Below, piece after piece: positions 17,603 to 26,648 of a DNA stretch of 64,000 nt; position 1 is the stretch's first letter, and each line of letters begins with the position of its first letter. The stretch lies in the NCBI RefSeq assembly GCF_900167135.1, contig NZ_FUWZ01000003.1:558001-622000 (forward strand), read 5' to 3'. The DNA is from Chitinophaga eiseniae. Its GTDB lineage: Bacteria > Bacteroidota > Bacteroidia > Chitinophagales > Chitinophagaceae. The translations under genes were made by a program, and so were the position numbers. The notes beneath the pieces were generated by a model. That model ran no database searches. It was not told the DNA's origin and worked only from the letters and a program-made list of their open reading frames with translations.

Positions 17603-18553
17603 ATGAACATATCCGTAATCGTTCCTTTAAAAAACGAAGAAGAATCACTTCCTGAACTGGCCGCCTGGATCGACCGGGTCATGCAGGAACATCGTTTCAC
17701 CTACGAAGTGTGGATGGTGGACGATGGCAGCACCGATGGTTCCTGGGAAGTGATCCAGCAACTGGCTATGCAAAACCACTGTATCAAAGGCATCAAATTC
17801 CAGCGTAACTATGGTAAGTCCGCCGCCCTCAACGAAGGCTTCAATGCCGCCCAGGGCGATGTGGTGATCACCATGGATGCCGACCTGCAGGACAGCCCGG
17901 ATGAAATACCGGAACTGTACCGCATGATCGTGGAAGATGGTTATGACCTGGTCAGCGGCTGGAAAAAGAAACGTTACGATAATGCTTTCACCAAAAACCT
18001 GCCGTCCAAACTGTACAACTACACCACCACCCGTATGAGTGGTGTGAAGCTGCACGACATGAACTGCGGCCTCAAGTCCTACCGCAGGAAAGTCATCAAG
18101 TCCATCGAAGTGTACGGCGAAATGCACCGCTATATCCCGGTGATCGCCAAATGGAACGGCTTCCGCAACATCGGCGAAAAAGTGGTGGAACACCGCGCCC
18201 GTAAATACGGCGTCAGCAAGTTCGGGCTGGAACGTTTTATCAACGGCTTCCTCGACCTGGCCTCCATCATGTTTATCGGCAAATTCGGCAAACGCCCCAT
18301 GCACCTCTTCGGCGCATTAGGCACCCTGTTCTTTTTCTTCGGTTTTGTGATTGCCTTCTACCTCACCTTCGCTAAATTCTTTTACGATAAATATAACATG
18401 ACGGACAGGCCGGTGTTCTACCTCGCCCTGCTCTTTATGATTATCGGTTCCCAGCTGTTCCTCACCGGATTTATCGGCGAACTGGTCACCCGTAATGCTC
18501 CCGAAAGAAACAGTTACCTCGTGGAGGCAAGAATGGACAAATCAATCAACTAA
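17603..18553 (+). CDS. Membrane-anchored GT2 glycosyltransferase (DPM1/GtrB-like)
   Basis: 316 aa. GT-A fold: ISVIVPLKNEEESLPELAAW, MVDDGSTDGSWEVI, KFQRNYGKSAALNEGF and the metal-binding MDADLQDSPDEIPE. LHDMNCGLKSYRR and GEMHRYIPVIA are typical of polyprenyl-phosphate sugar synthases. Two C-terminal membrane helices (around LFGALGTLFFFFGFVIAFYL and FYLALLFMIIGSQLFLTGFI) anchor it. It probably moves a sugar from a nucleotide sugar to undecaprenyl phosphate on the cytoplasmic face. Its stop overlaps the start of the next glycosyltransferase gene (TAATG). Confidence 0.87.
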   Translation: MNISVIVPLKNEEESLPELAAWIDRVMQEHRFTYEVWMVDDGSTDGSWEVIQQLAMQNHCIKGIKFQRNYGKSAALNEGFNAAQGDVVITMDADLQDSPDEIPELYRMIVEDGYDLVSGWKKKRYDNAFTKNLPSKLYNYTTTRMSGVKLHDMNCGLKSYRRKVIKSIEVYGEMHRYIPVIAKWNGFRNIGEKVVEHRARKYGVSKFGLERFINGFLDLASIMFIGKFGKRPMHLFGALGTLFFFFGFVIAFYLTFAKFFYDKYNMTDRPVFYLALLFMIIGSQLFLTGFIGELVTRNAPERNSYLVEARMDKSIN

Positions 18554-19689
18554 TGGCGCAAACTAAAAAGAAAATACTCCTGCTCGGCACAGCCTATCCC
18601 TTCCGGGGTGGGCTGGCTGCTTATAATGAAAGACTGGCGGAAGAGCTGCAGCTGACAGACGACGTGGAAATATTCACTTTCACCGTGCAATATCCCGGCT
18701 TCCTGTTTCCCGGCAAAAGCCAGTATTCCACCGACCCGCCGCCGCAGCACCTGCGGATAAAACGGCTCATCAATTCCGTGAACCCCCTCAACTGGCTGAT
18801 CGTTGGGCGCAAGATCCGGAAAATGAAACCCGATATTATCATCTCCAAATACTGGTTGCCCGTCATGGGACCCTCGCTCGGCACCCTGCTCCGGCTGGGC
18901 AAATGCCGCAATACCAAGGTGATTGCCGTACTGGACAACGTGGTGCCGCATGAAAAACGCCCCGGCGACGTGGCCTTTACCAAATATTTCCTGAAGCCGG
19001 TAGATGCTTTCATCGCCATGAGCCAGTCCGTACTCGATGACCTGCGTGTATTTGAGCCCACCAAAAAGGCTTCGCTCATCCCCCACCCGATCTACGACAA
19101 CTACGGCACGCCCATCTCCAAAGCGGAAGCACGCCAACGGCTGCAGCTGCAGCCCGGCAAACGCTACATCCTTTTCTTCGGCTTTATCCGCCAGTATAAG
19201 GGCCTCGACCTGCTGCTGAAAGCGATGGCCGACGAACGCATGAAAAAGCTGGACGTCCACGCGATCGTGGCCGGCGAGTATTATGAAGACGCCGCTCCTT
19301 ACCAGCAACTGCTGCAGGAGCTGCAACTGGGCGACCGCGTACTGATGCATACCGACTTTATCCCCACAGACGCCGTAAAAAATTATTTCTGTGCCGCCGA
19401 TCTGGTGGTACAGCCCTATAAAAGCGCCACCCAGAGCGGCATCTCCCAGATCGCCTACCATTTCGAAAAACCGATGGTGGTGACCCGCGTAGGCGGCCTC
19501 GTGGAAATGGTGCCCGACGGCGTAGTAGGCTTCCAGTGCGATCCGGAACCTGCTTCCATCGCCGCCGCCATCGAAAAATATTTCACGGACAACCGCGAGG
19601 CAGACATGGTGGCGGCCCTGCAACAGGAAAAACTACAATATTCCTGGTCACGCCTCGCCCGGGAAATTCATACTTTAGCAGAAAGCTGA
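18553..19689 (+). CDS. GT4-type glycosyltransferase
   Basis: 378 aa, GT-B fold. N-terminal ILLLGTAYPFRGGLAAYNER (glycine loop), then VIAVLDNVVPHEKRPGD, AMSQSVLDDL, YILFFGFIRQYKGLDLLLKA and the C-terminal donor-binding region VVQPYKSATQSGISQIAYHF...VTRVGGLVEMV. The E-x7-E motif is replaced by a less conserved version, as in several GT4 members. No membrane segment. It is translationally coupled to the GT2 gene and followed by the GDP-heptose genes, so it may add heptose or build the same glycan. The acceptor is unknown. Confidence 0.87.
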   Translation: MAQTKKKILLLGTAYPFRGGLAAYNERLAEELQLTDDVEIFTFTVQYPGFLFPGKSQYSTDPPPQHLRIKRLINSVNPLNWLIVGRKIRKMKPDIIISKYWLPVMGPSLGTLLRLGKCRNTKVIAVLDNVVPHEKRPGDVAFTKYFLKPVDAFIAMSQSVLDDLRVFEPTKKASLIPHPIYDNYGTPISKAEARQRLQLQPGKRYILFFGFIRQYKGLDLLLKAMADERMKKLDVHAIVAGEYYEDAAPYQQLLQELQLGDRVLMHTDFIPTDAVKNYFCAADLVVQPYKSATQSGISQIAYHFEKPMVVTRVGGLVEMVPDGVVGFQCDPEPASIAAAIEKYFTDNREADMVAALQQEKLQYSWSRLAREIHTLAES

Positions 19690-19713
19690 TCATCCGCCTA
19701 AAAATTTAAACCA

Positions 19714-20739
19714 TTGATCTACAGAAGTAAAGCACCATTACGTATAGGCCTGGCCGGTGGCGGCACCGATGTAAGCCCGTATTCCGACCTGTATGGCGGC
19801 GCCATTCTCAACGCCACCATCTCGTTGTATGCCCGCGCTTCCATAGAACCACTGTCCGACGGAAAAATTGTTTTTGAATCTGCCGACAGAAGAGAACAAC
19901 TCAGCTATGACGCCGTATACCCGCTACCGTTAGATGGCAAACTGGATATCCTCAAAGGCGTTATCAACCGGATACATAAAGACTATGGCGGCCTGCCTTC
20001 CTGCGGCTTCCGCCTCACCACATACGTGGACGCGCCTCCGGGCTCCGGCCTCGGCACTTCCTCCACCCTCGTGGTAGCCGTACTCGGCGCCTTCGCCGAA
20101 TGGCTCAAACTACCGCTGGGGGAATATGACATGGCACACCTCGCCTACTCTATCGAACGGGAAGACCTGCAACAGGCCGGCGGCAAACAGGACCAGTACG
20201 CAGCCACCTTCGGCGGCGTTAACTTCATGGAGTTCTACGGCGGCGATAAAGTCATCGTGAACCCACTGCGTATCAAGGAAGTACATCTGCATGAACTGGA
20301 AAACAACCTCGTGCTGTTTTACACCTCCACCAGCAGACTGTCTTCTACCATCATCTCCGAACAACAGAAAAATGTGACCGACAAAAAGGACGACTCCATC
20401 GCCGCCATGCACCACCTGAAGGAACAGGCCGTGATGATGAAAGAAGCCCTGCTGCGCGGTACCATCGATAAAATAGGGGACATCCTCGATTATGGTTTCG
20501 AGTACAAAAAACAGATGGCGAAAGGTATCACCAACCCACAGCTCGACGAGATTTACGAAGCGGCCCGCAAAGCAGGCGCCAGCGGCGGTAAAATCTCCGG
20601 CGCAGGCGGTGGCGGCTTCATGATCTTCTACTGCCCTAAAAACACCCGTTTTAAGGTAGTAGACGCACTCAGCAGCTTTGGCGGTGATGTTAAACGTTAT
20701 ACCTTCACCCATCATGGTATTCAAACCTGGAGTATCTGA
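19714..20739 (+). CDS. hddA: D-glycero-alpha-D-manno-heptose 7-phosphate kinase
   Basis: 341 aa, starting at TTG (19714); this start is supported because the family begins MIxRSKAPLRxGLAGGGTDV. A GHMP kinase: SPYSDLYGGAILNATI, the ATP-binding PPGSGLGTSSTLVVAVLGAF and the C-terminal GASGGKISGAGGGGFMIFYC. It phosphorylates C1 of heptose 7-phosphate to give the 1,7-bisphosphate. It is the first of four adjacent genes for GDP-D-glycero-alpha-D-manno-heptose, lying 24 bp after the GT4 gene and 17 bp before gmhA. Confidence 0.9.
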   Translation: MIYRSKAPLRIGLAGGGTDVSPYSDLYGGAILNATISLYARASIEPLSDGKIVFESADRREQLSYDAVYPLPLDGKLDILKGVINRIHKDYGGLPSCGFRLTTYVDAPPGSGLGTSSTLVVAVLGAFAEWLKLPLGEYDMAHLAYSIEREDLQQAGGKQDQYAATFGGVNFMEFYGGDKVIVNPLRIKEVHLHELENNLVLFYTSTSRLSSTIISEQQKNVTDKKDDSIAAMHHLKEQAVMMKEALLRGTIDKIGDILDYGFEYKKQMAKGITNPQLDEIYEAARKAGASGGKISGAGGGGFMIFYCPKNTRFKVVDALSSFGGDVKRYTFTHHGIQTWSI

Positions 20740-20756
20740 CCTTAAAACATTCCGAT

Positions 20757-21335
20757 ATGAAAACGAAAATCGCCCAGACCATCCGTGAAAGCATCGCTGT
20801 GAAAGAGGCTATCTGTCAGGATGAACGGCTGTTGCATACCATACAGCAAGTAGCGGAAACAATCGGCCTCAGCCTGAAGCAGGGCCATAAAATACTGTTC
20901 TGTGGCAACGGCGGCAGCGCAGCCGACGCGCAGCACCTCGCCGCAGAATTCTCCGGCCGCTTCTATAAAGACCGTGAACCACTCTATGCAGAAGCCCTGC
21001 ACTGCAATACCTCCTACATGACCGCCGTAGGCAACGACTATGGCTACGAGCACGTATACGCCCGCATGTTGCGTGGCATGGGACAATCCGGTGATGTGCT
21101 GGTAGCCCTCTCCACCTCCGGCAACTCCGCCAATATCCTCGAAGCCATGAAAGTGGCCCGGGAAAAAGGTATGATCATCGTGGGACTGACAGGCGCCACC
21201 GGCGGCAAAATGAAAGATGCATGCGACTACCTGGTCAATATTCCTTCCACGGATACGCCCCGTATCCAGGAAGCCCATATCACGGTAGGACATATCATCT
21301 GCGAAATCGTGGAAAACAACCTCTTTGGCGAATGA
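20757..21335 (+). CDS. gmhA: Sedoheptulose 7-phosphate isomerase
   Basis: 192 aa, normal GmhA length. SIS domain with ILFCGNGGSAADAQHLAAEF, SGRFYKDREPL, TAVGNDYGYEHVYAR, VALSTSGNSANILEAM and the C-terminal RIQEAHITVGHIICEIVE. It converts sedoheptulose 7-phosphate to D-glycero-D-manno-heptose 7-phosphate, the entry step of the heptose route. Its stop overlaps the ATG of hddC (ATGA). Confidence 0.94.
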   Translation: MKTKIAQTIRESIAVKEAICQDERLLHTIQQVAETIGLSLKQGHKILFCGNGGSAADAQHLAAEFSGRFYKDREPLYAEALHCNTSYMTAVGNDYGYEHVYARMLRGMGQSGDVLVALSTSGNSANILEAMKVAREKGMIIVGLTGATGGKMKDACDYLVNIPSTDTPRIQEAHITVGHIICEIVENNLFGE

Positions 21336-22030
21336 GTATGGAATGTATCGTACTGGCCGGAGGCCTGGGCACACGCCTGCGCAGCGCTGTAGCAGACAAG
21401 CCCAAATGCATGGCGCCCATCGGCGACAAACCTTTTCTCTATTTCCTGTTGCAATACCTGCACCAGCAAGGCATCCGTCATGTGGTGCTGTCACTCGGCT
21501 ACCTGTCTGAACAGGTGATCGCCTGGTGCCGGCAAACACCACTGCCGTTACGGGTGTCTTTCAGCGTGGAACAGGAACCCCTCGGCACCGGCGGCGGCAT
21601 CCTGCACGCCCTCCCCCTGCTGGAAGGCGATCAGCTGTTCATCGTCAACGGCGACACTTTCTTCGACGTAGACCTGCTGCAGATGGTGCAGTTCAACCGC
21701 AACGCTCCCTGCCCCGTAACACTGGCGCTGAAACCCATGCTGCAATTCGACCGCTATGGCAGCATCGAACTGGGCACAGCCAATAAAATAACCGCTTTCC
21801 GGGAAAAACAATATTGCGACAACGGCCTGATCAACGGCGGCATCTACCTCACCAGCGCCACCTTCCTCCAAAGCCTGTCCCTCCCGGTGAAATTCTCTTT
21901 CGAACAATCCGTACTGGAACCACAGGCCGCACAGGGTAACCTCAACGGCTATATCAGCGATACCTATTTCATCGATATCGGTATCCCGGAAGACTATAAC
22001 AAGGCCATCGCTCATTTTTCCAAAATATAA
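21332..22030 (+). CDS. hddC: D-glycero-alpha-D-manno-heptose 1-phosphate guanylyltransferase
   Basis: About 232 aa; the start overlaps the gmhA stop as ATGA, and a second ATG lies two codons later. A nucleotidyltransferase: ECIVLAGGLGTRLRSAVADK, PKCMAPIGDKPFL, VEQEPLGTGGGILHAL, FIVNGDTFFDVDLL and a C-terminal ISDTYFIDIGIPEDY. It transfers GMP from GTP onto heptose 1-phosphate. The guanylyl assignment rests on similarity to HddC and on the neighbouring hddA; a related uridylyl or cytidylyl specificity cannot be fully excluded. Confidence 0.87.
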   Translation: MSMECIVLAGGLGTRLRSAVADKPKCMAPIGDKPFLYFLLQYLHQQGIRHVVLSLGYLSEQVIAWCRQTPLPLRVSFSVEQEPLGTGGGILHALPLLEGDQLFIVNGDTFFDVDLLQMVQFNRNAPCPVTLALKPMLQFDRYGSIELGTANKITAFREKQYCDNGLINGGIYLTSATFLQSLSLPVKFSFEQSVLEPQAAQGNLNGYISDTYFIDIGIPEDYNKAIAHFSKI

Positions 22031-22032
22031 AT

Positions 22033-22554
22033 ATGTATCTCTTTCTTGACCGGGACGGTGTTATCAACGATGAAATTAAAGACGGGTATGTGCTCCACCC
22101 CGGTATGTTCCGCTTCAGCGAAGGAGTGCTCGAAGCCATGCCCCTGCTGGCACAGCGCTTCGAACGCATCTTTGTGGTGACCAACCAGCGCTGCATCGGA
22201 CGCGGGCTCCTCACCGTGGAAGGCTTACAGGAAATTCACACGCAGATGCTGGATACGATCCAACAAGCCGGCGGCCGTATCGACAAAATCTATTTCTGCC
22301 CCGACGTGGAAAGCAACAGCCCATGCCGCAAACCCAACGCCGGTATGGCGCTCCGGGCAAAAAACGATTTTCCGGAAATTGATTTCAGTAAAGCCATCAT
22401 GGCAGGTAATACGCTGAGCGATATGCAGTTTGGCCGTAATGCCGGAATGCAGACCGTATTCATCGCTACCACCCTGCCAGACACACCTTTCCCCCACCCG
22501 CTGATCGATAAAAAATATCCCGGACTACTTCGGTTTGCACAAGACGTACAATAA
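22033..22554 (+). CDS. gmhB: D-glycero-alpha-D-manno-heptose-1,7-bisphosphate 7-phosphatase (HAD family)
   Basis: 173 aa. HAD motif I is FLDRDGVIND (nucleophile Asp6), motif II VVTNQ, and the usual RKPN is in SPCRKPNAGMALRA. Motif III/IV reads AGNTLSDMQFGRNAGM, where the first Asp of the usual GDxxxD is Asn. The zinc-loop cysteines are only partly kept (FCPDVESNSPC). It removes the 7-phosphate from heptose bisphosphate, completing the four-gene set hddA-gmhA-hddC-gmhB. It starts 2 bp after hddC. Confidence 0.9.
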   Translation: MYLFLDRDGVINDEIKDGYVLHPGMFRFSEGVLEAMPLLAQRFERIFVVTNQRCIGRGLLTVEGLQEIHTQMLDTIQQAGGRIDKIYFCPDVESNSPCRKPNAGMALRAKNDFPEIDFSKAIMAGNTLSDMQFGRNAGMQTVFIATTLPDTPFPHPLIDKKYPGLLRFAQDVQ

Positions 22555-22580
22555 TTTAAAGCCTGAACCGTATTATAGAT

Positions 22581-23552
22581 ATGATAAAAAAAATAATACT
22601 GTCACTGCTATTCCTCGTACCTGCCGCTGGCACATGGGCGCAAAAACCTGACGCCGCCGGCTACGCACGCCTGCGGAAAGATCAGGACACCCTGCAGCAG
22701 CTCAGCCGGGAAATCTTCGCCGGGAAAGGCGATGCCGGCAGGGAAGCCGCCACAGAACAGTTTATCCCCGCGCTGGTACGCGCCCTCAAAACGCCGTATT
22801 CTTTCCGGTTTCCGTTCGACTCCCTGCATACCGTTTCTATACAATACCCGCAAGACAGCAGCTTCCGTATCTTCAGCTGGGCGCTGGAAAGAGAAACCGG
22901 CTTTTACCGCCACTACGGCGCTATCCAGATGAATACACCGGACGGCCAACTGAAACTGTTCCCGCTGTTTGATGTATCCGACTACATCACCAACACCGAT
23001 ACCATCGCCGGTAATAAAGCCTGGTACGGCTGTTTGTATTACAACATCGTGCAACGCCATTACTTCAACCAGGAATACTATACCCTCTTCGGCTGGGATG
23101 CCAATAATCCCCGCAGCCAGAAGAAAATCGTGGATATGCTTACCTTTAAAAACGGTACCCCGGTTTTTGGCGGCGCTTTCTTCAGCTATGCAGAAGACTC
23201 CGTGCCCAAACCCACGCGAAACCGTTTTATCATGGAGTACAAAAAAGAAAGTACTGCTACGCTCAACTACAACAAGGAACTGGATATGATCGTGTTCGAT
23301 CACCTGGTGTCCGAAACCAGCGAGCCGGCAAAAAAATATACCTATGTGTCCGACATGGACTATGAAGGGTTTAAATGGAAAGGCGGCAAATGGATGCACG
23401 TCAATAAAGTATTCCATGACGCTATTCCGCTGGGCAAAGGCGCTCCCGTACCACAGCCGCTGGACCAGAAAAAGAAAAGCATGACCAACCCGCGGTCGGT
23501 CGAGGATTTTGAAGCAGAAAGTACCAACAAACAAGGCAAAAAGAAACAATAA
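22581..23552 (+). CDS. Secreted protein of unknown function
   Basis: 323 aa with a signal peptide (KKIILSLLFLVPAAGTWAQ). I do not recognise a named domain. The mature part is rich in aromatic residues (SFRIFSWALERETGFYRHYG, WYGCLYYNIVQRHYFNQEYY, LFGWDANNPRSQKKIVDM), which suggests a beta-rich periplasmic or outer-membrane-associated protein. The C-terminal 45 residues are charged and of low complexity (QKKKSMTNP, NKQGKKKQ). It is the last gene of the operon, 26 bp after gmhB, and ends just before a strong terminator, so it may serve the same envelope glycan. Confidence 0.6.
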   Translation: MIKKIILSLLFLVPAAGTWAQKPDAAGYARLRKDQDTLQQLSREIFAGKGDAGREAATEQFIPALVRALKTPYSFRFPFDSLHTVSIQYPQDSSFRIFSWALERETGFYRHYGAIQMNTPDGQLKLFPLFDVSDYITNTDTIAGNKAWYGCLYYNIVQRHYFNQEYYTLFGWDANNPRSQKKIVDMLTFKNGTPVFGGAFFSYAEDSVPKPTRNRFIMEYKKESTATLNYNKELDMIVFDHLVSETSEPAKKYTYVSDMDYEGFKWKGGKWMHVNKVFHDAIPLGKGAPVPQPLDQKKKSMTNPRSVEDFEAESTNKQGKKKQ

Positions 23553-23558
23553 AAATGC

Positions 23559-23687
23559 AGGGATTTTTTGATTTACGATTTTTTAATTTCATAAGATGAT
23601 AAAAGCGAAGACCAAAGCGAGTAAATTAAATCGCTTTGGTCTTCGCTCTTTTGTTCGTAAAATCAAAAAATCGTAACTCAAAAAATC
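23559..23687. terminator. Bidirectional terminator nested in an AT-rich inverted repeat
   Basis: The inner arms 23605-23620 (GCGAAGACCAAAGCGA) and 23631-23646 are perfect complements with a 10-nt loop and A/T flanks on both sides, between convergent genes. Outer arms 23562-23588 and 23661-23687 are complements with two mismatches. A 25-bp stretch at 23559-23583 recurs exactly, inverted, at 35422-35446. Confidence 0.85.
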
Positions 23688-23693
23688 TCAAAA

Positions 23694-26231
23694 TCAGAAC
23701 AGCTCTCCCTGGACCTGCGTATCGTCATTAGGGTCCGGATCTTCATCCTCAGACAATAACTCCGCACTGATCAGGTCATCTCCGGCAATACGTGTACCCA
23801 CTGTTCTCCAGCCGGTTACTTCCACAAATTCGGAGAGGTCGATCTCTTCTTCTTCAGGGCTGCGTTTTTTACCTGTTTTCAGTAACACCACCGGTTGGGT
23901 ATGGGTGGTCACCATTTCCAGATAGTTGCCGCTGCCTTCTTTGATGAAGAGGAACTTGTTGTTCAGCGTCTGTGTTTCGATACGGAAACGTTTTACGTTG
24001 AACTGTTTTTTATCTGCGTCGAAATAGATTGCCGTTACAATTTTTTCCGGGTTGAACTTCTCGATATAAACTACATCGTTGGATTCATAGCGGTTGGTCA
24101 GCTCGTAGTTGGTCAGCTCGTACGTACCGTTCTTGAACGCCACGAAGATCTTGTCTTCTCCTTCAAAGCTGCCGATGTACACACCTCTTTCTTCCGTGTT
24201 CAGGCGGCCTGTTTCGGAATCGTACCAGATTTTCTGGCCGGCGAGGGTGGATACGCCTTTTTCTTTGAATTTCACACCGCGGATCGGGTACTTCGTTACC
24301 TGGTTGCCCATGGAGATACGGCCTTTAATGGCGATGGTTTCAAAGAACAGGTCAAACTCCTTGTTACGTGCGGAGCAGTTGGGGCTCAGCTTGATGGTCA
24401 CCACTTCCGCTTCTCCGTTGGGGTTGGCAGAGAAATAGTGCACTTTGGAGTTTTTCTCCCCTTTATGTGCCAGGTCATATTCCTTATCGCGGGTAACGCC
24501 GGTTACGTTGAAGCGTTTGGCGTAGCTTACGCCGGTTTTACCTTCCACATAGATCATGTTGTAGGTAGTACGCTCATCGTTTTTACGGAACACGTCCACA
24601 TGGATAATGTCTTTGCCTACAAAGGTTTTATCGGCTACTTTGGTCACCAGCATCTTACCGTCCCGACGGAATACGATGATATTGTCGAGGTCGGAGCAGT
24701 CGGCCACAAACTCATCTTTCTTCAGAGAGGTGCCGATGAAGCCGTCTGCACGGTTTACATATATCTTGGTATTGGCGATAGCCACCTGTTGTACCTGGAT
24801 GGTATCAAAGGTTTTGATTTCCGTTTTACGTTCACGGCCTTTACCGTATTTTTTCTGCAATCCTTCGTAGTACGCCACTGCGTAGTCTACCAGGTTTTGC
24901 AGGTCATTTTTCACCTGTTTAATATCGGCTTCCAGTCCCTTGATCTGTTCATTCAGCTCATTGATATCGAGGCGATAGATACGGCGTACAGGCTTCTCCG
25001 TGAGTTTCACAATATCCTCGCGGGTAATGTCGCGTTTCAGTTGTTTCTTGTACGGGGTAAAGCCTTTATCGATGGCCGCCAGCACTGTTTCCCAGTCTTT
25101 GTGCTTCTGTTCCAGTTCCTTGTAGATCCCTTTCTCGAAGAAGATTTTTTCAAGGGAGGTGTAGTGCCATTTGTCCTGTAATTCCGCCAGTTTGATTTCC
25201 AGTTCCTGTCTCAGCAGCTCCTTGGTAAAATCGGCGGATGCTCTCAGCAGCTCAGAGGCTGTCAGGAACTGTGGTTTATCATTCACGATCACGCAGGCGT
25301 TGGGCGAAATGGAAATTTCGCAGTCCGTGAACGCGTACAACGCGTCGATAGTGATGTCCGGAGAGATGCCGGGTGCCAGCTGCACTTCAATTTCCACTTC
25401 TGCAGCGGTATTGTCCACCACTTTACGGATCTTGATTTTACCGCTGTCATTTGCTTTTACGATAGACTCCATCACCTGGGTGGTGGTAACGCCATAAGGC
25501 ACGTCTTTGATCAGCAGCGTCTTCTTGTCTTTTTCTTCGATATGGGCGCGCACTCTTACTTTGCCGCCGCGTTTACCGTCGTTGTAAGCGGCTACGTCCA
25601 CCATACCGCCGGTAGCGAAATCCGGGAACAGCTCAAACTTTTTCCCTTTGAGATATTTGATGGAAGCGTCTATCAGCTCGTTGAAGTTGTGGGGTAATAT
25701 TTTGGTAGACAATCCCACCGCAATACCTTCCGCTCCCTGTGCCAGCAGCAGCGGGAACTTCATGGGCAGCGACAGCGGTTCGTTTTTACGGCCATCGTAG
25801 CTCAACTGCCAGGTTGTGGTTTTGGGATTAAAGGCCACGTCCAGTGCAAATTTGGAGAGGCGGGCCTCGATGTACCTGGCGGCCGCCGCATCGTCGCCGG
25901 TGCGCACATCGCCCCAGTTACCCTGCGTTTCTATGAGGAGGTCCTTCTGGCCGAGGTTAACGATAGCGTCGCTGATGGAAGCATCGCCATGCGGATGGTA
26001 CTGCATGGTTTGCCCGATCACATTGGCCACTTTGTTAAAACGGCCGTCATCCATTTCTTTCATGGCGTGGAGGATACGACGCTGAACGGGTTTCAGCCCG
26101 TCTTCCACGCTGGGTACGGCGCGCTCCAGGATTACATAGGATGCATAGTCCAGAAACCAGCTCTCATACATACCTCCCACGTGGGTGATATTATGCAGCG
26201 ATTCGTCTGATGTTATATTTTCCATATCCAT
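23694..26231 (-). CDS. parC: DNA topoisomerase IV subunit A
   Basis: 845 aa. Type IIA topoisomerase A subunit that breaks and rejoins DNA for decatenation. The catalytic tyrosine is Tyr120 in AAARYIEARLSKFA; the winged-helix region has PSVEDGLKPVQRRILHAM, and KVANVIGQTMQYHPHGDASI is typical. A long coiled coil lies near 415-455 (INELNEQIKGLEADIKQVKN). The C-terminal domain is a degenerate beta-pinwheel without a GyrA box, and the tail is acidic. ParC rather than GyrA is supported by the missing GyrA box and by parE in the same unit. It is the last of four minus-strand genes. Confidence 0.92.
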   Translation of the reverse strand: MDMENITSDESLHNITHVGGMYESWFLDYASYVILERAVPSVEDGLKPVQRRILHAMKEMDDGRFNKVANVIGQTMQYHPHGDASISDAIVNLGQKDLLIETQGNWGDVRTGDDAAAARYIEARLSKFALDVAFNPKTTTWQLSYDGRKNEPLSLPMKFPLLLAQGAEGIAVGLSTKILPHNFNELIDASIKYLKGKKFELFPDFATGGMVDVAAYNDGKRGGKVRVRAHIEEKDKKTLLIKDVPYGVTTTQVMESIVKANDSGKIKIRKVVDNTAAEVEIEVQLAPGISPDITIDALYAFTDCEISISPNACVIVNDKPQFLTASELLRASADFTKELLRQELEIKLAELQDKWHYTSLEKIFFEKGIYKELEQKHKDWETVLAAIDKGFTPYKKQLKRDITREDIVKLTEKPVRRIYRLDINELNEQIKGLEADIKQVKNDLQNLVDYAVAYYEGLQKKYGKGRERKTEIKTFDTIQVQQVAIANTKIYVNRADGFIGTSLKKDEFVADCSDLDNIIVFRRDGKMLVTKVADKTFVGKDIIHVDVFRKNDERTTYNMIYVEGKTGVSYAKRFNVTGVTRDKEYDLAHKGEKNSKVHYFSANPNGEAEVVTIKLSPNCSARNKEFDLFFETIAIKGRISMGNQVTKYPIRGVKFKEKGVSTLAGQKIWYDSETGRLNTEERGVYIGSFEGEDKIFVAFKNGTYELTNYELTNRYESNDVVYIEKFNPEKIVTAIYFDADKKQFNVKRFRIETQTLNNKFLFIKEGSGNYLEMVTTHTQPVVLLKTGKKRSPEEEEIDLSEFVEVTGWRTVGTRIAGDDLISAELLSEDEDPDPNDDTQVQGELF

Positions 26232-26243
26232 GTATAAATACTC

Positions 26244-26648
26244 TTACTGTTTTTCGATAATCATTTTTTCAAGGTCTGTTCTCCAGACACGTACGCTGTC
26301 TTTCTGCACATCGGCCATGGAGTTCAGTTCTATAAAGCAACAATCTGTTTCGGCGATCAGCTGGTGCCACAGGTTGATGGGCACTTCCACCCGCGCCGGC
26401 GCGGTTACTTCCGTAGTACAGATTTCATTACCTCCTACCGGACACCAGTGTATCAGCGCTTTACCGGTAAGCAGGAACATGATCTCCGGGTTTTTATTGT
26501 CGCTGATACCGGTATGGTAATGCTGACCGCTGCTGCTGCCGGCGTGCCGGTAGCACAGCATAAACTCCCCGGTCCGGGTACAGTCCCAGAGATAGTTGCT
26601 TCCCCGGTCGTCTTCTCCTGCCAGCGACAGGGTTGTTACTTTTATCAT
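26244..26648 (-). CDS. Small cupin-like protein
   Basis: 134 aa, single-domain double-stranded beta-helix. Cupin-type features are SSSGQHYHTGISDNKNPEIM (two His and a Glu in the first motif), FLLTGKALIHW and VPINLWHQLIAETDCCFIEL (second-motif His). It resembles the cupin domains of sugar-epimerase or WbuC-like proteins, but the substrate cannot be assigned. Its start overlaps the stop of the DUF1835 gene (ATGA) and it ends 12 bp before parC, so it is translated within the topoisomerase IV unit. Confidence 0.6.
   Translation of the reverse strand: MIKVTTLSLAGEDDRGSNYLWDCTRTGEFMLCYRHAGSSSGQHYHTGISDNKNPEIMFLLTGKALIHWCPVGGNEICTTEVTAPARVEVPINLWHQLIAETDCCFIELNSMADVQKDSVRVWRTDLEKMIIEKQ

Noticed and set aside
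23895..25181. A 428-codon open frame opposite parC
   Set aside because: Antisense to a conserved essential gene; Phe/Val-rich sequence typical of reversed coding DNA.
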